A stretch of 64,000 nt of DNA from Notamacropus eugenii (GCF_028372415.1 NC_092872.1:388514853-388578852); one strand, 5' to 3'. Shown: positions 23,821 through 34,445, counted from the stretch's first letter. The notes: generated from the letters alone by a model not told the origin. Numbers and translations are program-made.

Positions 23821-23904
23821 CTGTGGCACAGCAAGATGGCGCATGGCCTAGGGCTGTGGTGCAGCAAGATGGCGCACGGCCTAGAGCTGTGGCGCAGCAC
23901 AAAG
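23821..23904 (+). repeat. 33-bp tandem repeat in gag linker
   Basis: Units are 23,821-23,853, 23,854-23,886 and a partial third to about 23,904, each beginning CTGTGG. They encode an 11-residue repeat with core Q-Q-D-G-A-x-P-R. The frame is kept because the unit is a multiple of three. Confidence 0.9.
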
Positions 23905-25001
23905 TCCAGCCTGGAATTCTCCCTCCTGAGCTTGGCACACCGCCCAGCCTCCTTGCACAGCACCCAAAACAACCCGGAAGTACCACCGGCGCTGGCGCAA
24001 GACCCAAACCAGTGAAACACCACCCCAGAGAGGAAGAGGTGGAGGCTGCTGCTGCCTATCTGGCCACGTTAGCAATGCCCAGTGAACCACAATTGTTCTT
24101 TGGGCATGGCGGTAGGCCTCCTGGAGGGGGTGTAGTGGCTACGAGCCTCCAGGAGGCTGTGAGGAAGGGGGAGACCCTGGAAGGATGGGACACCATACTC
24201 TGGATATTCCCAGTAAGAGACTCCCCGGGGGGACAACGAACCCATGAGCCAGTACCATTCAAATTACTCAAAGACTTAAAGGAAGCTGTGGCGAAATATG
24301 GCCCTTCGGCCCCATATACCTCCCAATTACTTAAGAAGGCCACTTCCACCTGGCCATGGACCCCCACAGATTGGAAGGATGTAGCACAAACAGTTCTTAC
24401 CCCCGGCCAGTAAATAACGTGGGAGGCATTGTGCAAAAGAGAGGCCGACCTATACATTGAAGAAAAGGACATCACTAATGCCGATGACGCCTATGAGATG
24501 CTCACCGGCACTGGGAAGTGGAAAGATCCTCAGAGACAAAATGACTATCACCTGTTAGTGTTCGCAGGGGTAACAGCCTGCGCTCTGCGGGCCTTTTCCA
24601 AGTTAGAGGCCCAAGGAGAAAGCTGCTCCAGGCTCACAGGCCTGAAGTGGCCTGACGAAAACCCCACCGATTCTGTCAGTAGGTTCCAAACAACTGTACA
24701 GCGCCTCCTGGGCCAGGGAGCAGGCACTGAATTAGTCATCACCCAAATTGTGAAGGAGTAGCTTAGAGGCCCATATCAAAAGGCACTGGCCAGTCTCAGT
24801 GCAACCGCCTCTCTGGCAGACGTGGTGGTGGACCGCCTCTTTAATACGCCCAGCGAGGACCCCAAGCTAACCACTATGGCTACCGCCATAGCTCAAGGGG
24901 TGGCCTCTGGCCTTAAAGGAAGGAGAGATGCCAGAAACTGCTTCCGCTGTGGCAGCCCCAGGCATTATAGCAGGGAATGCAGGTCTGGGACAAGTACAAC
25001 A

Positions 25002-25029
25002 CCTAACCCTAACCTAACCCTAACCCTAA
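25002..25029 (+). repeat. Telomere-like (CCCTAA)n array inside gag
   Basis: 28 bases of CCTAA/CCCTAA units: five units, two of them short by a C. The array lies between the two CCHC knuckles of the nucleocapsid, and the reading frame of the second knuckle differs from that of the first, so the array is the most economical site of the frame change. Confidence 0.92.
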
Positions 25030-25092
25030 ATGCTATTCCTGTGGACAAAGGGGGCACATTGCCAAACATTGCCATAGCAGGGTACACTATAG

Positions 25093-25884
25093 GGCTGTGG
25101 TATCGCGAAATGGGAGAGGGGGCCCTCCTGGTGGGGGCCCCCAACCCCGGAACCCTCAAAGCTATCCCATCCAAGTAGCCCCAGAGTTGCCGATGGGACC
25201 TCAGCCACTTCCAACAGACTTGGGCGAAAGATATCGCCGAGAGTTGCAACAACTGAGGTACTAACATGTACCTCATCGGAGGGGGAAGGAGAGGAGCAAG
25301 ATGTAGTAATTAAGTCATGGGACACGGTGGCAGTCCATGTCCCTTCAGCCTCCTTCCCCTGGTTAGTAGTGTGGCCTACCCGATATTTTCCTGGCATAGT
25401 ACACACAAAATTACTTCCGGCAGGGGGCTCCACTATCTACATCACCAACCCCCACTGCTACCCTGTTACTTTACCCCCAGGGATGCCCATTGGGCATGGC
25501 ATTGCCCTCCCATGGGTCGAAGAGAACACCCTGGACATAAATTGGTGCCAAGTTGTAGATAAGCAGAAGCCTATGATGACCCTTATGGTAGAAGGATGCC
25601 CTGTTCTCGGCATGTTAGACACCGGAGCAGATCTCTCCGTGATAAATGCTGAACAATGGGCTCCCTCATGGCCTCTTGAGCCTTTATCTCTCACGGTCAC
25701 TGGAGTAGGAGGAGACCAGATAGCCAGAAAGGCAGCCAGACACTTGACTTGGAATCATGCAGAACAAACTGGATTATTTAGGCCTTTAAGGAGAGCAGGG
25801 CTGTTGTCTGCCCTCTGGGGCCGAGATGTTCTTGAACAAATGCAGGTACACCTAGTCACCCCAGACCATCCGGCAAAAAACTGA
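25093..25884 (+). pseudogene. pro: pro (possible dUTPase part plus aspartic protease)
   Basis: Open from 25,093 to TGA 25,882-25,884, overlapping the end of gag. It is in the -1 frame relative to the post-array gag frame. The aspartic protease active site L-D-T-G-A-D-L-S-V-I is at 25,615-25,644, with a W-G-R-D-V-L segment near the end. The 150-odd residues before it include V-T-L-P-P-G-M-P-I-G-H-G-I-A-L-P, which resembles the last part of a dUTPase as found in betaretroviral pro frames. That assignment is weak, since the other dUTPase motifs are not evident. The frame is free of stops, unlike its neighbours. Confidence 0.85.
25875..25881 (+). promoter_or_regulatory. -1 frameshift slip site, pro/pol
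   Basis: A-AAA-AAC lies in the correct phase of the pro frame, and the pro stop TGA follows at once. Slipping back one base enters the pol frame, which is open here. This is the canonical betaretroviral heptamer. No downstream pseudoknot was worked out. Confidence 0.9.
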
Positions 25885-28408
25885 TTGGGGCCACTCGTGT
25901 GGTGAGATGCCCACAAATTGAATGGACTTCCCGACTCCCTGTGTGGGTAGAACAGTGGCCCCTGAGTGCAGAAAAGCTCACCTCTTTAGAACATATAGTG
26001 CAGGGATTACTAGAATCAGGCCATATAGAACCTACCACAAGTAACTTTAATTCTCCCGTATTTGTGATTAAGAAAAAGAATGGCACATGGAGGATGTTAA
26101 TAGACCTACGTGCCATCAATCAATGCATGAGGCCCATGGGCCCTTTACAAACTGGTCTTCCATCCCTGGCCTTTATACCAAAGAATTATCATGTACAGAT
26201 TATAGATATTAAAGTCTGCTTTTATTCCATCCCTTTACATCCCAAGGACCACTATAAATTTGCCTTTTCGGTTCCTGGCCTTAATTTCCAAGGTCCCTCT
26301 CACAGATACCAGTTCAAAGTCCTTCCTCAAGGGATGGCCAACAGCCCCACAATGTGCCAAACTTATGTAGCGGCTGTCATAGCCCCAATAAGAGAAACCT
26401 CCCCAGACACCATCATCCTTCATTATATGGATGATATTCTCCTAGCCTCCCCAGACGCGACCAAATTAACAGCTCTATTAGAGCAGACACTGCAATGTCT
26501 GGTGGAGTATGGCCTCCAGGTGGCGCCACATAAGATACAAAATACTGCCCCATACCTTTATCTGGGCCACACCCTTCAGAATGGTCATGCTTCACAGCAG
26601 CCACCCACTATCAACATTCGAAAGGTCTGTACCTTAAATGATTTCCAAAAATTAATCGGTTCTCTCCAGTGGTTGCGGGCCACAACGCCCATCCCCGAGA
26701 ACCTCATGACACCATTGTATGACATCCTAAGGGGGAATAGTGACCTTACCTCCCCCAGAGAGTGGACTCCCACGGCAAAGAAGGCCCTTTCAGAAATCCA
26801 ACATTGATCTGACGGCTATATTGTACAGTATGACCCTATTAGACCCATTTATGCCATCATACTTAACCCTGACTGCCTTATTGCCTGTCTTTACCAACGA
26901 CACGGGGCAATAGAGTGGATGTACCCAAAGAAGGCGAAGAGAAGCCTTCCGGATAAGTACCTCCTTTTGGCACAATATTGTTTAGACATTGCTCAACACG
27001 GTCTCCAAATCTTTGGGATATACCCACAATTTAATTTTCCCACTGGCGAGGAGGTCCTCCGCCTTTATGCAGATCGCCATGAAGAATGGGCCGTTCTCCT
27101 GTCTGTGTGTGTTTTTGTCTTGTTACTTTTGCCACCATTCCTTTCGGGGGTGGACTGCGCTACCTTTATCTCCTCCCTCTTGTGTCGTGTCTTCCCAGCC
27201 CGTCTCAGGCCCCAGTGTTTTTTACGGATGTGACAAAGAATGGCTGCGCTGCTGTCTCTGCCCCATACTGTAAGCTGCTTAAGGTCTACTCCACTCCTCA
27301 CACGTCTGCCCAGAAAAACGAGCTCTATGCCATTTGCCAAGCTCTTCAGCTTTTTCCAGCCATCCCATTCAACCTTATAACCGACAGCCTGTATTGTGCT
27401 GTGGCCCTTTCTGCCTTGCCATCTGCAGCTATCAATCCCCGCCTGTCTCTGGTGGCCTCTTTGCTTGTTGATGCACAAACCCTTCTCTACGCTTGCGCTC
27501 AACCTATTTACGTTCTTCACGTTTGCTCTCACTTGAGTCTTTCTGGTCCTATTTATCATGGTAATGATGTGGTGGACAAGGCCTTAGTTTGCCCCATGAT
27601 GACCAACGCCCAACAAGCCCATTCCAAATTCCATTTGTCCCCCTGTTCCTTACGCCTCCTCTATGGCTTATCCAAAGATGAGGCTCATGCCCTTGTCAAG
27701 CACTGTACCTCCTGCGTCCCCTTTCGCCCACCTCCACGGGATCACGCTATTAATCCTCATGGTACCTACCCCAATGAGGTGTGACATATGGATGTCACTC
27801 ATTTTGGCTCATCCCTCATACATGTGACGGTTGATACTTTTTCCAATTTTCTTTTCGCTTCTTTACAACCTGGCGAAGCGGCCCGTCACATTAGAGCGCA
27901 CCTCCTTCACTGCTTTGCCCTCGCTGGACCCCCCAGAGTCCTTAAGACCAACAATGGTCCCTCTTACACCTCCCGCACCTTTGCGCATTTCTGTTCGGAG
28001 TTCTCCGTTTCCCATGTTACTGGCATTCCCTATAATCCCCAGGGCTAGGCCATTGTGGAGCGTGCCAATCTCACCCTCAAGTCTCTCCTCGTGAAACAAA
28101 AAGGGGGACCTGGGGGATGCCTCTCCGGAGCTGTGCTGGCTCAGGCAGTGTTCACATATAATTATTTGACATTTCGGGATGACAACACCACGCCAGCTTT
28201 GCGCTTCTTTGTCCCCTCTAGACCAAAGACCAAATTATCCCTCTCTGACCCCCACCCCTCCACCTGCTTAACAGGTGCGCAGGTGATGTGGAAGTCACCA
28301 ACCGGGGGCTGGGAAGGCCCTGGCACAGTTGTCATTAGAGGACAGGGTCATCTTTGTATTTTACCAGATGGCGGAACAGAGGCTGACCAACGGTGGGTCC
28401 CAACCTGA
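25881..28408 (+). pseudogene. pol: pol (reverse transcriptase, RNase H, integrase), broken
   Basis: The reverse transcriptase lies at about 25,899-26,804, with L-P-Q-G and Y-M-D-D (26,424-26,435). TGA 26,805 interrupts it; the connection domain continues in the same frame to about 27,090. A frame change follows in a low-complexity TGTG stretch (27,090-27,200). RNase H (F-T-D, K-N-E-L, T-D-S) and integrase are in the new frame. The integrase zinc site H-x3-H...C-x2-C is intact (about 27,615-27,715). TGA 27,782 stands at a normally conserved tryptophan, and TAG 28,046 lies just before the I-V-E-R motif. Of the catalytic D-D-E residues, the second reads Asn (T-N-N-G-P). The SH3-like C-terminal end (V-M-W-K, R-W-V-P) closes the gene at TGA 28,406. 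Confidence 0.93.
28351..28367 (+). promoter_or_regulatory. Candidate env splice acceptor
   Basis: A pyrimidine-rich run TCTTTGTATTTTACCAG ends exactly before an ATG at 28,368 that is in frame with env. With the donor at 23,345 it would give a spliced env mRNA beginning with that ATG. Confidence 0.6.
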
Positions 28409-30452
28409 TGGGCAGCAGAACTCCAACCAGGAAAGCTCGGAGGACCGGCAGCAACTGGAGCAGAAGACGAGGTGACTTCGTCGGGGGCGCTGCCGCCGAC
28501 CCACAGCGCGCACCAGGAGAAGGAGGAAATGGGCGCAGAAAATGGCTGAGCTGTTTCTCTTGACACTCAGTCTCTCCACGACCCAAGCCTCAGCTGCGCA
28601 CTCCAAATGGTATAACCTCGCCAGCCCCCAAAGACGACAAGCGGATGAACAAGGCCATCACTATTGGGCAGTAATGAAAGACCCTCTGACAGTGAGAGTG
28701 CTGGGATGGGGGAATGGACCCTTGAAACTCTTTGTCAGAGGCAATGCCTCTAAGTTAGTGGGAGACAGCCCCTCAGATTACATCCAGCAGGGCGCCCGGA
28801 TGGGAACTCCTGAGGCCACTTCACACACCTTCCGGCACCCCATGACCTTTGTAGCCTATATACAACCTATTTGCCTCATGGTGGCCAACCTCACCGCATA
28901 CTGCTTACAGCTGCAAACATTCACCGTTACTTCTAATCCGCACTTCGCTCCCAACATATACAACCATACCGCTCGATTTAATGTATCTCTGCTAGCAATA
29001 CCTCACTCTATCAACTGTACCTGGACCCAGAGCCAGTCATATCACCAGTATTCTACGTATTTCAATCACACCCATGCCCCAGCCCCTTGTCTAGAAGGAA
29101 ACGGAGACGTATGGGAACCCTACAAGGCTTGTTCCACCGGTGTGTTCTCTTGCGGACCAACTGTAGGCAATGTGTCACTCCATTTCTGGGATCATGTAGC
29201 CAAATGTAAGAGGTACCGACAGCTACCAGCCCCTGCCCCTGTAGCCTCCCCCTATGGGACTTTACACTCAGAAATCTGGAAAGTGGGCCTTGCCTTCGCC
29301 CCCACAAACACATCAGTGGAGATATGGCCATGTTTTAACTCCACGAAAGACCTGACCCACTGCCACGACCTTACATGGACCACTTGGAAGGTGGTGTTTG
29401 GAAACTCCAACAGTACATGCCATCATCGTAACGAGGGCAAGGACTCACTTTGTTACCAGTTTCACGCTTCCGTTCACACCCCACCAGATGAAGCTTTCCT
29501 TCTCTGCCATCCTGAAAACACCTCTATCATGCCAATGTCACCATCAGCGGGGTTGCCCAGATATAATGTCACCTGCTTCAATGCAACCCTGACTGACAAT
29601 GTTGACTTCCAGTATAAAGACCATCTAATCATCCTAGAGCGGCGAGTCCCCTATCAATTACTCCCGGTCAAAGCTGAACCCTTTGCTCTTACGCTGACTG
29701 ACGAACTGTGGCAACGCATCGCCCAAAAACCCCCAACAGCCCCTTTGACCCACACTCGCTGAGGTGCAGATGGGACAATATTAGGACTTATGAACCTTGC
29801 TATTGAGATCTATGAGGAGTTCCAGATCCAGGAACTGCAACAGAGCTTAGACGTCTTGGCATCCACTCTTCAAACCTTTATGCAAGAAGAACTGGGCTCT
29901 TGGGCTGTCCAAAATTCCATCAATACCCACTTCCAGCTTTCCATCAGAGCCCTTGCCACCACAGTCCTGTGGCTTGGAGATACTCTTCAGCTTACTCAGC
30001 TTTACATGCACCTGCAATGCCATTATAAATACGCCCCTCTCTGTGTTACTCCATTACCCCTTAATGTAACCAACACCTCATTTCCTGGCGACTGGGACAG
30101 ATTACGTGCTGCGCTGCAAGGCATCCTTCTTCCGGAGAACATGACTGGGGACATACATCAATTGGCTCTGTTCATTAAGGAGCTACAAAACACCAGTGCC
30201 GAGTTCCAACGATAGCGCATTTGAGAAGCTGATGAGCTCACCCACTGGCTTGATAGACTGGTGAACTTTCAATGGCTCACCACCTTTATGGTTCCTGCTG
30301 CGTTCCTGATAGTGACCTGCATCTGCCTCCCCTACTTGCTGTGATGTATCTGCGCTATGATCAGGCGAGCTATCCTAGAAGCGAAGGCTGACCTACGTTC
30401 GCTCCTTGCATCCCCGAAACTCCCCGACATGCAGGACACCACCCCTGTTTAA
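28368..30452 (+). pseudogene. env: env (leader, surface and transmembrane subunits), broken
   Basis: One frame runs from ATG 28,368 to TAA 30,450-30,452 without a frameshift but with stops TGA 28,473, TGA 29,760, TAG 30,213, TGA 30,219 and TGA 30,342. The leader is Gln/Ser-rich, then arginine-rich (R-T-R-R-R-R-K, about 28,518-28,538). From 28,542 a signal-peptide-like stretch and a 406-residue surface part with 13 N-glycosylation sequons follow. The transmembrane part starts after 29,760, near the expected cleavage region, and has a heptad-like helix (W-L-G-D), C-x7-C and four more sequons. Its membrane span (about 30,280-30,340) is followed by a cytoplasmic tail. Beta-type by the absence of CX6CC. 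It overlaps the end of pol. Confidence 0.92.
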
Positions 30453-30466
30453 ACAAAAAGGGGGAG
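30453..30466 (+). other. Polypurine tract
   Basis: ACAAAAAGGGGGAG lies right before the 3' LTR, ending two bases short of TG. This is the normal plus-strand primer of reverse transcription. The env stop TAA is just upstream. Confidence 0.9.
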
Positions 30467-30467
30467 T

Positions 30468-30805
30468 TGTAGAGGGCCAAGCTCTGGACCGTGGCCCCCT
30501 GGTGAGCCCGGAGACGCCCGGGGGTGAGAACGCGCCTTTGGGTGCTGGGAACACACCTTACGGAGCTGAGCTCTGCCTCCAGGGCGGAACATGGGAGGAG
30601 CCCCAGCAGGGTATATAGGGGGCAGCAAGGGAAGGTCGAGAGGACGGATGTAAGCAATAAAGTGAAGGAAACAGCCTCCTGGGGTGCACTGTTTGGTCAT
30701 TCCCCTCCCCCACAGGAGGGGCCGGAGATGTCCGAAGACCAGGAAATCGGTAGGCTTACAGGAACAGTAAGTAACCAGGTGACTGCTCGGGGACAGCCCC
30801 GAGCA
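30468..30805 (+). repeat. 3' LTR of the beta-like provirus
   Basis: 338 bases, TGTAGAGGGCC...CCGAGCA. TATA box GGTATATAGG at about 30,609-30,618 is intact, and AATAAA is at about 30,655-30,661. It differs from the 5' LTR at roughly 23 aligned positions plus a 1-base and an 8-base indel. Confidence 0.95.
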
Positions 30806-30811
30806 AAGTTC

Positions 30812-31284
30812 CAGTTCCTTTTAATCCTCAGCTTAAAATGTCTATACTTTGGATTTTTCCTTTGCCTTCATCACAATCTACCTTGCCTTATTTTATTTGT
30901 GTATGGAATGAAGGTTTTAGATCGTTATATACAAAGCTAGGTAAGAACAGTTAAAAAGTTTTCATCCCCCATGTAGCAGGAAGGGTGTTTAGTTATCCTT
31001 TACAGGTCAAGGTCAACTTTATATTTGACAGTGGTCCCATATAAATATAACAGTTTTAGAATAAAAAATCACGTCATTTCATAGAGGACCATCTAGGTCC
31101 TATCAGTATCTTTAGAATGCTCATTGGTGATTCAGTAAATACTCTTTGGAATTAAAGAATCGTACAATTTAAGTATGAAATATTTCATAGACCTATAGAA
31201 CTTTTCAGTCACAAATGACTTTTGAGATCATTAAATCTAGCCAATCGTCACACTGTGAAAAGCTTACTAACTTTGAAAAGGAAC
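30812..31284. other. Unclassified, AT-rich
   Basis: No gene, repeat family or motif recognised between the provirus and the next L1. Confidence 0.4.
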
Positions 31285-32225
31285 TGGATTCAATCATTCC
31301 CCTGTGAAAAAATGGTCAAATGATATGAAGAGTCAATTTTCAGAAGAAGAAGTCAAAGTTATTTATAGTTATATATGTGTGTGTATGTATGTATATATAT
31401 TACCATTGCAGAGAAATGCAAATTAAAATAACTCTGAGATTCACTTTACACTAATCAGATTGGCTACTATGACAAAAAAGGAAAATGACAAATGTTGAAG
31501 GGGATGTGAAAAAATAATAACACTAATGTACTGTTTGGTGATATTATGTTCTGGACAACAATTTGGAACTATGGCCAAAGGGCTATAAAACCCTTTGATC
31601 CTGTAATACCACTACTAGGTGTATAACTCTAAGAGATCAAAGAAAAGGGAAAAGGGCTTATTTGCATAAAAGTATTTATGGCAGCTCTTTTTGTGGTAGC
31701 AAAGAATTGGAAATTGAAGGGATGCCCTCAGTTAGGGAATAGATGAATAAGATGTGACCTATGATTGTGATAGAATACTATTGCACCATAAGAAATGACA
31801 AGGGAGATAGTTTCTGAAAAACCTGAAAAGATTTATATGACCTGATACAAAGTGAAGTGAGCAGAATCAGAACATGATACAGAGTAACAGCAATATTGTA
31901 ATGATGATCAGCTGTGAAAGATAGCTACTCTAATCAATACAATGATCCAAGAAAATCCCAAAGGACTCAGGATGAAAAATGCTACTCACTTCCAGAGAGA
32001 AAACTGATGAACTCTATGCATATTGAAGCATACTTTCTCTCACTTTACTTTCTTCCTTTTTTTTTGTATGGAAATTATTATGGAAATAAATATGGAAATA
32101 AATTTTGCATGACTTCACATGTATAATTGCTACCATATTGCTTACTTTCTCAAAGGGTAGGGAAGAGGCAAGAGGGAGGGAGAGAATTTGGAACTCAAAT
32201 TAAAAAAAAATAAGAAGAAAAGAGA
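31285..32225 (+). mobile_element. 5'-truncated L1, plus strand
   Basis: ORF2 C-terminal region (AATGGTCAAATGATATGAAGAG onward), 3' UTR, and a tail ending AATTAAAAAAAAATAAGAAG. The 3' UTR (GGAGGGAGAGAATTTGGAACTC) is of the other lineage, that of the copy at position 1. Several internal indels; no open frame. Confidence 0.88.
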
Positions 32226-33210
32226 AGCTGGATGCAAAGCCAAGTCCAATTATTTTCTAACTCTGAGACCATGGGTTGGTCACTTCACCTCTCTGTAAAG
32301 TGAAGGATCAGATTAGAATTGAGGTAATAGGTTCCAGCCCCAAAGGGCAGTAAAACTCCCAAGTGCAGTCTGAACCAGATTAAAATATAGTTGGGTAATG
32401 TTTAACAAAATAAATTAAAAATGCAGTACAATATCGGTAATATTGATTTATGCTTTTCTAAGTTAAGCAATTTCTATTTGAGTTTTATACCACTGGACTA
32501 GATGTTCTTTAAAGTCCCATCCAGCTCTGAATCCATGAATCCTAATTTTATATATGAGATGGTTAAAGCCAAGGCAGGTAAAATTATTTGAATAGAGTTA
32601 AGGCCTAGTTTGTGGAAGAATTAGGATTAGAACCCAGAGATCTTAATTTCTTGTGCAATGCTCTTTGAGCTAATGTTATTTTTTAAATAATAATAGCTAA
32701 CCTTTATATAGCATCTAAGGTTTCATAGAACACGTTATATCATATTATATACATATATGACTATATGTTTATATAAAACATGAATTTATGAATATAAGTA
32801 CATTATTTGTAGAAAATACATATTATACAGCATAATACACAACAGTATATGTAACATATAAACATATGAAACCATGTATATATGTATAATTTACATAATA
32901 TATACATATATTTTAATGCAAATATACAAATTCATATATAATATATTATGAATAATATATTTTATGCTTAAATTTATTTCCATTATTTCTTAAATTTTAA
33001 ATTTCCTTAAATTTATTTTTATTAAATGGTATTTATATTTCTAAACAAGCATACATTTATGTAATATATTTTATATTTGAATAAGATATCTATATAATTA
33101 TTTTTATATTATAGAATGTAAATATATCATTTATGTATGTTTGTATATATTTCCATATAGTGTGTGTGTATGTGTGTGTGTGTGTGTGTGTGTGTATAAT
33201 TTCATTTTAT
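32226..33210. repeat. MIR relics, AT-rich tract and (TG)n
   Basis: 32,240-32,330 and 32,500-32,660 read like MIR-family fragments. 32,690-33,140 is almost pure A/T with TATATA-like runs and no coding capacity. A (TG)n microsatellite occupies 33,157-33,195. Confidence 0.6.
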
Positions 33211-33400
33211 CCTTACAACAGTCTTTTGAAATAGTTGCTATTTTTATATGGGGAAAACTTAGGATGATAAGATTAAGTGACTTGCCCAGCATCATACACT
33301 TAAAGGGTCTAAGTTTGGATTTGAACTCAGGTCTTCCTGACTCCAGTAAAAACCAGTGCTCTAACCATTTATATCACCCAGCTACTCATAAAGAAATTCA
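33211..33400 (-). repeat. MIR-like SINE
   Basis: In reverse orientation it shows GATTAAGTGACTTGCCCAGC, GGATTTGAACTCAGGTCTTC and CTGACTCCAG, a MIR/tRNA-SINE order. Confidence 0.75.
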
Positions 33401-34099
33401 TTTTGAAATGCAGCTAATAAAACAACTGTAGCCTATATTATAAACAGCAAACTACTGATCAAAGACATGCCTTACTACGCAGCAAGTGCTTAGACTGTTT
33501 TTACAATCATTATTACCACAGAAGTATAATGTGTTAACCATTCCATTATTCATTTACTAGTCATTTTGGAAGTGGGAACCCCTGTAGATGATGAAATCTA
33601 GCTGCTCTCTTGCTGCCTCTTCTATCATCCATTGACTAGTCATCATGAAGAAGGAATACCTGTAGACAGTGAAATCTCTAAATGCTCCTGTTGGCAGATA
33701 ACATCAAAACGATTGCGTCAACATGCTGTCAGACCTCTTCAGTGAGACACGTGGCCACTCAAAAAAGAAATAGACCTGACAACCCACATAGGAACTTAAT
33801 TCAATTTGATAAACATGTATGTTAATCTAGCCTCGCTATGTGTTAAGTGCTTCATGCCTACACAATGACCCACCAAATGAAGGAAGAATGCTATTATCCA
33901 GCATACGACATATGGTTTGATAGGAGTATCATTAATTTCATCAACATGTAGGTATTTAATAGGCATTAAAGGTGATAGTAATAATTAATAGTGTTAACAG
34001 CTATTATAAATAGTATTTGTACAGTTCTTTAAGGTTTTTACCTATTATCACATGGGCAATGAGATAGATCCAGATTTAGCAGAAAAAAAGAATGGACCT
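33401..34099. repeat. Unclassified with a diverged duplication
   Basis: Blocks near 33,555-33,612 and 33,635-33,690 both carry ACTAGTCAT...CCTGTAGA..(A/G)TGAAATCT, a diverged tandem duplication. Otherwise nothing is recognised. Confidence 0.4.
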
Positions 34100-34445
34100 G
34101 ATTGTATTTTCAAAAATCCCAAAATACTCCCAGAAATAGAAACCCATCTTTTTAACATCAGCTCTTCTACCCCATCTCCACCTCCTGGAATTTTGCGTTT
34201 ACTTCCTTCCTTCCTACATGAGGCCTTTCCTAGTTCTCCCATCTACTGCTACCTTTCCTTCTGGAGTCAAATTGTAACTGATTTGTATGTGTTTTGTCTA
34301 TACCTATCTGTATACTTGTTTTCTTCTCTGTTAAGATGTAAGCTTCTTGAGGGCAGGGACAATTTAGTTTTTGACTTTGTATCTCTAATACTTAGCACAG
34401 TGTCTGGCATTTATTAAATGCTTAATAAATGCTTGTTGATTGATT
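34100..34445 (+). repeat. L2 LINE 3' end
   Basis: The last part reads GTAAGCTTCTTGAGGGCAGG, then GTATCTCTAATACTTAGCAC, then TTAATAAATGCTTGTTGATTG, the characteristic 3' terminus of L2. A 121-codon open frame over it is not a gene. Confidence 0.85.

Larger units (their letters stand above)
23406..25264 (+). pseudogene. gag: gag (matrix, capsid, nucleocapsid), broken
   Basis: Starts at ATG 23,406 (M-C-Q-G). Betaretroviral Gag usually has glycine 2 for myristoylation, and here it reads Cys. A matrix-like domain (W-K-I-S-P-W-L, then N-N-W-x-x-V-G) spans roughly residues 1-75. A proline-rich linker follows, with P-P-P-C and an 11-residue tandem repeat. Capsid comes next, with the major homology region near 24,650-24,710 (P-T-D-S-V-S-R-F), then nucleocapsid. 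Stops interrupt the same frame: TAA 24,411 and TAG 24,759. Zinc knuckle 1 (C-F-R-C-G-S-P-R-H-x4-C) is in the start frame. Knuckle 2 (C-Y-S-C-G-Q-R-G-H-x4-C, from 25,031) is in another frame after a telomere-like array. That frame ends with TAA at 25,262-25,264. Confidence 0.92.
22909..30811 (+). mobile_element. Betaretrovirus-like endogenous provirus, near full length
   Basis: The provirus proper is 22,915-30,805: LTR, primer-binding site, leader with splice donor, gag, pro, pol, env, polypurine tract, LTR. Flanks are AGGTTC (22,909-22,914) and AAGTTC (30,806-30,811), a 6-base TSD with one mismatch. Class II/beta features are: separate gag, pro and pol frames joined by -1 steps, two CCHC knuckles, beta-type integrase C-terminus, and an Env transmembrane subunit with C-x7-C and no gamma-type CX6CC. 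I count about two dozen substitutions between the LTRs (~7%). All four genes carry stops or shifts, so this copy is defective. Confidence 0.95.

Noticed and set aside
23411-24007. 198-codon antisense frame opposite gag
   Set aside because: Shadow of the GC-rich gag frame; no domain and no start context.
32690-33140. Very AT-rich tract as a possible replication origin or matrix attachment region
   Set aside because: Composition alone is not evidence; no motif supports it.
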